Part shown: in pieces, positions 59,431-64,000 of the stretch | How positions within the stretch are numbered: position 1 is the first letter of the stretch | Layout: every line of letters starts with the position of its first letter | Source of the DNA: Ancylothrix sp. D3o | GTDB taxonomy: Bacteria; Cyanobacteriota; Cyanobacteriia; Cyanobacteriales; Oscillatoriaceae | DNA length: 64,000 bases | Assembly (NCBI RefSeq): GCF_025370775.1 | Contig: NZ_JAMXEX010000009.1 | Location: 113,532 to 177,531, forward strand | Direction of reading: 5' to 3' | Notes under the pieces: model-generated | What the model was told of the DNA's origin: nothing | Database searches by the model: none | Seen by the model: only the letters and a program-made list of their open reading frames with translations | Program-made: the position numbers and the translations under genes

Positions 59431-60006
59431 ATGGATTTAATGTTAAGTTTGGCTTTGAAAGAATGGGCGGTTGCTGTAGAGGCTTTGGAGGCTGGGGAGA
59501 CGATTTTGCTATTGCGTAAGGGGGGAATTCGTGAGGGTAAGGGAGGTTTTAAGGTTGAGCAGAATCGGGTTTTGCTTTACCCGACTTTTGAGCATCAAAA
59601 ACCGGATTTGCTGAAGTCGGAATATTGCAAGAAAGTTGTATCAGTTGAGTCTGGGTGGCATCCTGAAACTGTCAGGATCGGCAGTTTTGCAGAAATTACT
59701 GATGCTTTTTTGGTGGCGCATGAACCGGCTATTAAAGCGCTTTTACCTTATCATATTTGGAATGAGCAATTTATCACGGAGCGCTTAAAATGGAAACCCA
59801 GTGAGCCGGTTTCTGTGTTGTTGTTGCGGGTTTATAAACTTGCTGAAACCCGGATTATTCCCTACCGGCAAGAATACGGCGGCTGTAAGTCTTGGATGGA
59901 TATTAAGGAGTTGGTTTCTCTTGAAAATTCGGTAGCGATTTTGAGTGATGGCGAGTATAATAAACAAGCAAATGCTATCCGCCAAACCATCGCCAACCCA
60001 GTTTAA
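59431..60006 (+). CDS. DUF1802 family protein
   Basis: About 191 residues from ATG 59431, which is preceded by a strong GGGAGG ribosome site; the frame is open 11 codons earlier. The opening MDLMLSLALKEWAVAVEALEAGETILLLRKGGIRE and the LLYPTFEHQKPDLL motif are typical of DUF1802. The family is widespread in cyanobacteria and has no known function. Cytoplasmic, with no membrane segment. It converges with the Rieske gene, with 7 bp between stops. Confidence 0.9.
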   Translation: MDLMLSLALKEWAVAVEALEAGETILLLRKGGIREGKGGFKVEQNRVLLYPTFEHQKPDLLKSEYCKKVVSVESGWHPETVRIGSFAEITDAFLVAHEPAIKALLPYHIWNEQFITERLKWKPSEPVSVLLLRVYKLAETRIIPYRQEYGGCKSWMDIKELVSLENSVAILSDGEYNKQANAIRQTIANPV

Positions 60007-60013
60007 GTAAGCT

Positions 60014-60985
60014 TCAAATTACGCCAAAACTCACCCCCATTTCCCGTAACCATTTGCGATAAAAAATCGAAGACTTATCGCAAGGTAAATGAAATTCCGC
60101 CTGCAAATCAAGCGGTAAACATTTGGGTTGCTGAGACTCAACAATGGGGATGTCTTGATTGACTACTTTATCTTGAAATGTTTTTAAATCAATTTCTGGA
60201 ATCTCAAAACCATAATTCATTGCTATCCACATCCACCCTAAACATTCCTCCTCGTTTATAGGCGCAACTGTGAAATATATGGCTAAACAATTGCCGTTTG
60301 TTTCTTTTACAAATGAGGTGGTTAAGGGGCGCCAAACTCGGTAATTATAGATAACTTTTCCGCCTTTGCCGGTGCCGTCTGGATCAGGTTGCCACACCGG
60401 CACATTACAAAGTGAGAAGCCAGTCTCTTCTTTTCTCACTTCGTAATCCTCAACGGCTGTATAACTGCGACTTCCCAACAAGCCATCATGCACAAAGGGG
60501 AAATGAGAAACGTCTAAAAAGTTCTCAATCGCACGAAATCCGCTTGATTGATAATTGTATGGGCCGCATAAAAATTTCCGATAACTGCTATCTTGCCATT
60601 CTGCAAAAGGTGCCGGTGTGGGGGTGTCGGGAGTGCCCAAACATACCCAGATTAAACCGTAGCATTCTTGCACTGTATATGTTTTAACTCGAACTCGTTG
60701 CGGGGGCTGCCGGTTGGGATAGGCGGGAATGTGTGTGCAAGTGCCGGTGGTGTCATACTCGAATCCGTGATAAGGACAAATGAGTGTATCACCGGATATG
60801 CTACCAATTGATAGCCGTGCGCCTCGGTGAGGACATTTGTCTTGCCATGCCATAATTTGATTTTCATAGCGCCACAAAACGATATTTTCCCCTAATAAAC
60901 GTGCCGGTAAAAGGGATGTTGATTTTAAGTCTTCTACTTTTGCAACAGCGTGCCAATCATTGAGTAAAATTGCATCAGTTGTCAT
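60014..60985 (-). CDS. Rieske non-heme iron oxygenase
   Basis: 323 residues. The Rieske cluster is CPHRGARLS (C51, H53) with CPYHGF (C70, H73). The mononuclear iron motif ENFLDVSHFPFVHD (about 154-167) supplies N, D and two H in the N-x2-D-x2-H-x4-H pattern. This fits VanA/PaO-like oxygenases that use a separate reductase. No reductase gene is adjacent. Such proteins act on aromatic acids, chlorophyll derivatives or other cyclic substrates; the substrate is not readable here. Confidence 0.93.
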   Translation of the reverse strand: MTTDAILLNDWHAVAKVEDLKSTSLLPARLLGENIVLWRYENQIMAWQDKCPHRGARLSIGSISGDTLICPYHGFEYDTTGTCTHIPAYPNRQPPQRVRVKTYTVQECYGLIWVCLGTPDTPTPAPFAEWQDSSYRKFLCGPYNYQSSGFRAIENFLDVSHFPFVHDGLLGSRSYTAVEDYEVRKEETGFSLCNVPVWQPDPDGTGKGGKVIYNYRVWRPLTTSFVKETNGNCLAIYFTVAPINEEECLGWMWIAMNYGFEIPEIDLKTFQDKVVNQDIPIVESQQPKCLPLDLQAEFHLPCDKSSIFYRKWLREMGVSFGVI

Positions 60986-61137
60986 GGTTTTTAGTGCGAA
61001 AAAGTTGAGATTTTCGGCTCAATTATTACAGAATTTTAGCATAAATTTATATAAATAACTGGGTTTATTGAAAGAACAAAATGATAGAATAGAATGAGGA
61101 GAAGTCAACAAATCTGGGGCCATGTAGGTACTCAAAT

Positions 61138-61824
61138 ATGCTAGAAACCGCTGCTTCCGAAATTTCTGTGGAAACTCCTGGGGAAATGCCTGTATTTCCC
61201 CCAAGTGACTTATTAAGTGAGGAGCCGCAATTGGAAACTTACCGCCATTTAAAACAACTGATTCTACTGTTAACTTGCTTAGAACGCTTGTGGAGTAATC
61301 GCAATGATTTTTTTGCCGGTGGGAATTTAAGCATTTACTACAGCAGCCGGCAACGCAAATCAGAAGACGTAAAAGGGCCCGACTTTTTTGTAGTTCTGGA
61401 TACGGAACGCAAAGAGCGTAAAAGTTGGGTAGTCTGGGATGAAGATGGAAAATATCCTAACTTCATTTTAGAGGTGCTTTCTGATAGCACGGCTCAAACA
61501 GATCGGGGATTAAAGAAACAAATTTATCAGGATGTTTTTCGCACTCCTGAGTATTTTTGGTTTGATCCTTATAAATTTGAGTTTAAAGGGTTTAGACGCA
61601 ATTACCGGCAATATGAAGAAATCGAACCAAATGAGCGGGGATGGCTTTGGAGTGAAGAATTACAGTTGTATTTAGGGATTTTGAATGAACAATTACGATT
61701 TTTTACTCCCGATGAACAATTGGTTTTGACTCCTGAAGAAGGCGAGGCAAAAGAACGTCAACGCGCCGAACGTTTACGACAAATGCTGTTAGATAGGGGG
61801 GTGAATCCTGACGAGTTGCTGTAA
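61138..61824 (+). CDS. Uma2 family endonuclease-like protein
   Basis: 228 residues. The PD-(D/E)XK-type core of Uma2: KGPDFFVVLD and FILEVLSDSTAQTDRGLKKQIYQD, followed by PEYFWFDPY. A C-terminal helix is rich in Q and R (ERQRAERLRQMLLDRG), as common in cyanobacterial Uma2 copies. Uma2 genes are highly multiplied in cyanobacteria; biochemical role uncertain. A terminator hairpin follows. Confidence 0.9.
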   Translation: MLETAASEISVETPGEMPVFPPSDLLSEEPQLETYRHLKQLILLLTCLERLWSNRNDFFAGGNLSIYYSSRQRKSEDVKGPDFFVVLDTERKERKSWVVWDEDGKYPNFILEVLSDSTAQTDRGLKKQIYQDVFRTPEYFWFDPYKFEFKGFRRNYRQYEEIEPNERGWLWSEELQLYLGILNEQLRFFTPDEQLVLTPEEGEAKERQRAERLRQMLLDRGVNPDELL

Positions 61825-61829
61825 ACCTT

Positions 61830-61858
61830 AGCCACCGGTTTTAAGCGGTGGCTTTTTT
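61830..61858. terminator. Bidirectional terminator between Uma2 and the transporter gene
   Basis: AGCCACCG and CGGTGGCT form an 8-bp stem with a 7-base loop, followed by T7 on the plus strand. It overlaps the last codons of the minus-strand binding-protein gene. Confidence 0.8.
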
Positions 61859-62743
61859 TAGCCTAAATTCCCGCACAACTTCTTCCACCGGCCTAAATTC
61901 TGCATCGACTTGGTAGTTCATTTTCTGCATTTCTTTGGCTGTTATTTTCCCAGAAAGTTGCTTAAAAACTTCGCGCAACTTTGGGTATTTTTTCAGCGTT
62001 TCCTGACGGACAACCGGCACCGCATCGTATGGCGGAAAATAGCGCTTATCATCTTTCAAAATTGTTAACCCCAGACTAGCAATTTGCCCATCGGTAGAAG
62101 AGCCCGCCACAAAATCAACTTTTTTCTCAATTAAGGCGCGATACATTAACCCTAAATCCATGATTTTTGCAGCTTTTGCAAACTTCAAGTTATAGGTTTT
62201 CGCTAACCCTGGAAACCCATCTTCTCGTTCCATAAATTCGTAGCCAAAACCAGCTTGCCATTGTGGGGTATATTTGGCTGCTTCTGATAAAGTTTGAATT
62301 TTTAATTGTTTTGCATCTTCCCCTCGCACTACCATTGCAAAGGTGTTTTCAAAGCCCAAAGGTTCGGTTAATTCGAGTTTAAATTGTTTGGCATATTCTT
62401 GTTTGACTTTGTTATAAACAGCTTTGGGATCACTGATGACTTTTTGTTTTAAAATTGAAGTTAAAGCGGTGCCGGTGTATTCTACATAAGCATCTAATTG
62501 GCCGGTTTTTACTCCTTCGTGACAAATGCCGGTGCCACCTAAATTAAGTTTACGAATTACTTTTAAGCCGGTGGTTGCTTCAATTTGCTGCGCCAAAAGT
62601 TCGCCTAAAATCACTTGTTCTGTGAAATTTTTTGAACCTATAACAATATCCCCGCCACCGCTACCGCTTTTTTGCGATGCGTTACAAGCAACAATTAACA
62701 CACAAGCGAAAATGCCAAAAAGGAAATATAGACATTTTTTCAT
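61841..62743 (-). CDS. Osmoprotectant ABC transporter substrate-binding lipoprotein
   Basis: 300 residues. It has a lipoprotein signal with a lipobox-like IVAC and C20. The mature part opens DIVIGSKNFTEQVILGELLAQQIEATTGLKV and has YVEYTGTALTSILKQ, both hallmarks of OpuAC/OpuCC/ProX-like binding proteins for glycine betaine, choline or related compounds. VDFVAGSSTDGQIASLGL completes the second lobe. It is the last gene of an ATPase-permease-binding protein operon with 4-bp overlaps. Ligand choice cannot be read reliably. Confidence 0.93.
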   Translation of the reverse strand: MKKCLYFLFGIFACVLIVACNASQKSGSGGGDIVIGSKNFTEQVILGELLAQQIEATTGLKVIRKLNLGGTGICHEGVKTGQLDAYVEYTGTALTSILKQKVISDPKAVYNKVKQEYAKQFKLELTEPLGFENTFAMVVRGEDAKQLKIQTLSEAAKYTPQWQAGFGYEFMEREDGFPGLAKTYNLKFAKAAKIMDLGLMYRALIEKKVDFVAGSSTDGQIASLGLTILKDDKRYFPPYDAVPVVRQETLKKYPKLREVFKQLSGKITAKEMQKMNYQVDAEFRPVEEVVREFRLKKATA

Positions 62744-63375
62744 GTTTTTACCCTCAATCTTTGCTCAGTCCAACCAATTGCAAAATCCGCCAATAAAGCC
62801 ATCACAGCCGCCGGAATTGCCCCCGCCAAAATTAGCTGATTATTAACAACAGAAATGCCGCGAAAAATAAACACTCCCAAACCCCCGGCACCAATGGCAG
62901 GGGCGATAGTTGCAACGCCAATGGCAATGACGGTAGCAACACGAACACCGGCTAAAATAACACTCATGGCGAGAGGAATTTCGACTTGATATAACAACTG
63001 CCAATCAGTCATTCCCATCCCCCTCCCCGCTTCCCTAATTGCCGGATCTACAGAAGTAATGCCGGTGTAGGTGTTGCGAATAATGGGGAGGAGAGAATAT
63101 AAAATAAGCGCAACAATGGCCGGAGTGTCACCAATTCCACCCAGCAACGGAACGGAAATTAAAAAGCCAAATAAGGCTAAACTTGGAATAGTTTGCATAA
63201 TGTTTGCCAGCCCTAAAATTGGCTTAGCAAAGCCCGCTTTCCGGGTAATTAAAACTCCCAAAGGAATACCTACCAATACCGCAATACCTATGGAAACAGT
63301 CACAAGAAATAAATGTTCGCCGGTGCGAGTGAGGATTTCTGGTAAATAGCGAATTAGAAAAAAATTATTATTCAT
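62740..63375 (-). CDS. Osmoprotectant ABC transporter permease
   Basis: 211 residues, with six hydrophobic segments: SIGIAVLVGIPLGVLI, TIPSLALFGFLISV, TPAIVALILYSLLPII, and others. The EAA loop is EAGRGMGMTDWQLLYQVEIPLAMSVILAGVR (about residues 118-148). It matches the OpuCB/YehW type. It overlaps the ATPase gene by 4 bp upstream and the binding-protein gene by 4 bp downstream, which indicates translational coupling. Confidence 0.95.
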   Translation of the reverse strand: MNNNFFLIRYLPEILTRTGEHLFLVTVSIGIAVLVGIPLGVLITRKAGFAKPILGLANIMQTIPSLALFGFLISVPLLGGIGDTPAIVALILYSLLPIIRNTYTGITSVDPAIREAGRGMGMTDWQLLYQVEIPLAMSVILAGVRVATVIAIGVATIAPAIGAGGLGVFIFRGISVVNNQLILAGAIPAAVMALLADFAIGWTEQRLRVKT

Positions 63376-64000
63376 TTTTGCTTAATTGAGTTTAAACAGT
63401 CCATAAATGCACGCGCTTCCGGTTCTTGTGATTGCAAAAACTCTTCAGGTGTTCCTAAAAATATCATTTTTCCTTCAAACATTAAAGCAATTCGAGATGC
63501 CAAAATTAAAGCCTCTTGAATATCATGGGTGACAAAAATAACCGTTTTTCCTAACTCTTGTTGCAAGCGACGAAACTCTTTTTGAATTTCTACCCGCGTA
63601 ATTGGATCGAGTGCGCCAAAGGGTTCATCCATTAACATAATAGGCGGATCGGCAGCCAGCGCCCTCGCTACTCCAACTCGTTGACGTTGCCCCCCTGAAA
63701 GTTGATTTGGATAGCGTTTTGCAAATTTTTCTGGTTCTAATCCAATCAAGTTTAAAAGTTCATAAACGCGGGTTTTTATTTGCTTGGGTTTCCAGCCTTC
63801 CAGCGAGGGAATTAAACCGATATTTTGCTCAATAGTGAAGTGAGGAAATAAACCAATTTCTTGAATGACATAACCAATTTGTCGGCGTAATTTTATCGGG
63901 TTCCATTCGGCTGTTGGTTTGCCTTGGACAATCACTTCCCCACTGGTAGGAATCAATAAATTATTAATCAGTTTCATAGTCGTAGTTTTGCCGCTGCCGC
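63372..64000 (-). CDS. Osmoprotectant ABC transporter ATPase (5' end outside window)
   Basis: Partial. The right edge cuts through the Walker A motif; the last visible codons give GSGKTTTMKLIN. Downstream: RRQIGYVIQEIGLFPHFTIEQN (Q-loop), LSGGQRQRVGVARALAADP (signature), MLMDEPFGALDP (Walker B), and FVTHDIQEALILASRIALM (H-loop). An OpuCA-type ATPase. Unlike ProV-type proteins it has no CBS domains in the visible C-terminus, which ends shortly after QSQEPEARAFMDCLNSI. Confidence 0.95.
   Translation of the reverse strand, partial: GSGKTTTMKLINNLLIPTSGEVIVQGKPTAEWNPIKLRRQIGYVIQEIGLFPHFTIEQNIGLIPSLEGWKPKQIKTRVYELLNLIGLEPEKFAKRYPNQLSGGQRQRVGVARALAADPPIMLMDEPFGALDPITRVEIQKEFRRLQQELGKTVIFVTHDIQEALILASRIALMFEGKMIFLGTPEEFLQSQEPEARAFMDCLNSIKQK

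Overview
The window looks like chromosomal DNA of a filamentous, non-heterocystous cyanobacterium of the Oscillatoria/Microcoleus type. The evidence is a set of genes typical of cyanobacteria: Ycf23, DUF3531, DUF1802, DUF3352, a Sll0314-type TPR protein, a minCDE cluster, two PEP-CTERM proteins, a kinase/AAA/GAF/histidine-kinase hybrid, and a GS-inactivating-factor gene behind a glutamine riboswitch. The genus is my inference. No tRNA, rRNA, CRISPR array or intact insertion sequence was found.

Layout. (1) 1-13.6 kb: six consecutive minus-strand genes for exported proteins: DUF11/SdrD-like surface proteins, a 1311-residue Ig-like plus outer-membrane beta-barrel protein, and a right-handed beta-helix protein. 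They are closely spaced and probably form one surface-structure operon behind a long leader. (2) 14.5-18.9 kb: a choice-of-anchor L PEP-CTERM protein, then minC-minD-minE and a secreted pentapeptide-repeat protein. (3) 19-29 kb: metabolic and housekeeping genes (OtnK-type kinase, methyltransferase, Gfo/Idh/MocA oxidoreductase, gshB, glutaredoxin, a second PEP-CTERM protein, HflX, DUF3352). (4) 29-50 kb: M1 aminopeptidase with HEAT repeats, Ycf23, a giant hybrid sensor kinase, transglutaminase, a Ski2-like helicase, TPR proteins, NUDIX, DUF3531 and smpB. (5) 51-62 kb: an accessory-looking stretch with the gif locus, a TPR protein, a nuclease-like DUF4351 gene with a truncated copy beside it, a membrane HEAT-NACHT protein, an orphan HicB, an aldo/keto reductase, DUF1802, a Rieske oxygenase and a Uma2 nuclease-like protein. 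(6) 61.8-64 kb: an osmoprotectant (OpuC/ProX-type) ABC transporter operon that runs off the right edge.

Most informative points. A 50-codon gene at 51347-51499 encodes a glutamine synthetase inactivating factor. Upstream, in order, lie a promoter whose -10 region is overlapped by a perfect NtcA site, a glutamine riboswitch, and the gene, followed by a terminator, so two nitrogen signals converge on one tiny gene. HflX lacks an ATG at its conserved N-terminus and may start at CTG. A NACHT protein appears to carry a HEAT-repeat sensor outside the membrane. Intergenic regions carry a dispersed composite repeat (a GCAGG/CCTGC palindrome embedded in a CCGCAGAT/ACGCAGAT motif). The hexamer family RCCGGY looks strongly enriched, while I did not notice the common cyanobacterial HIP1 octamer.
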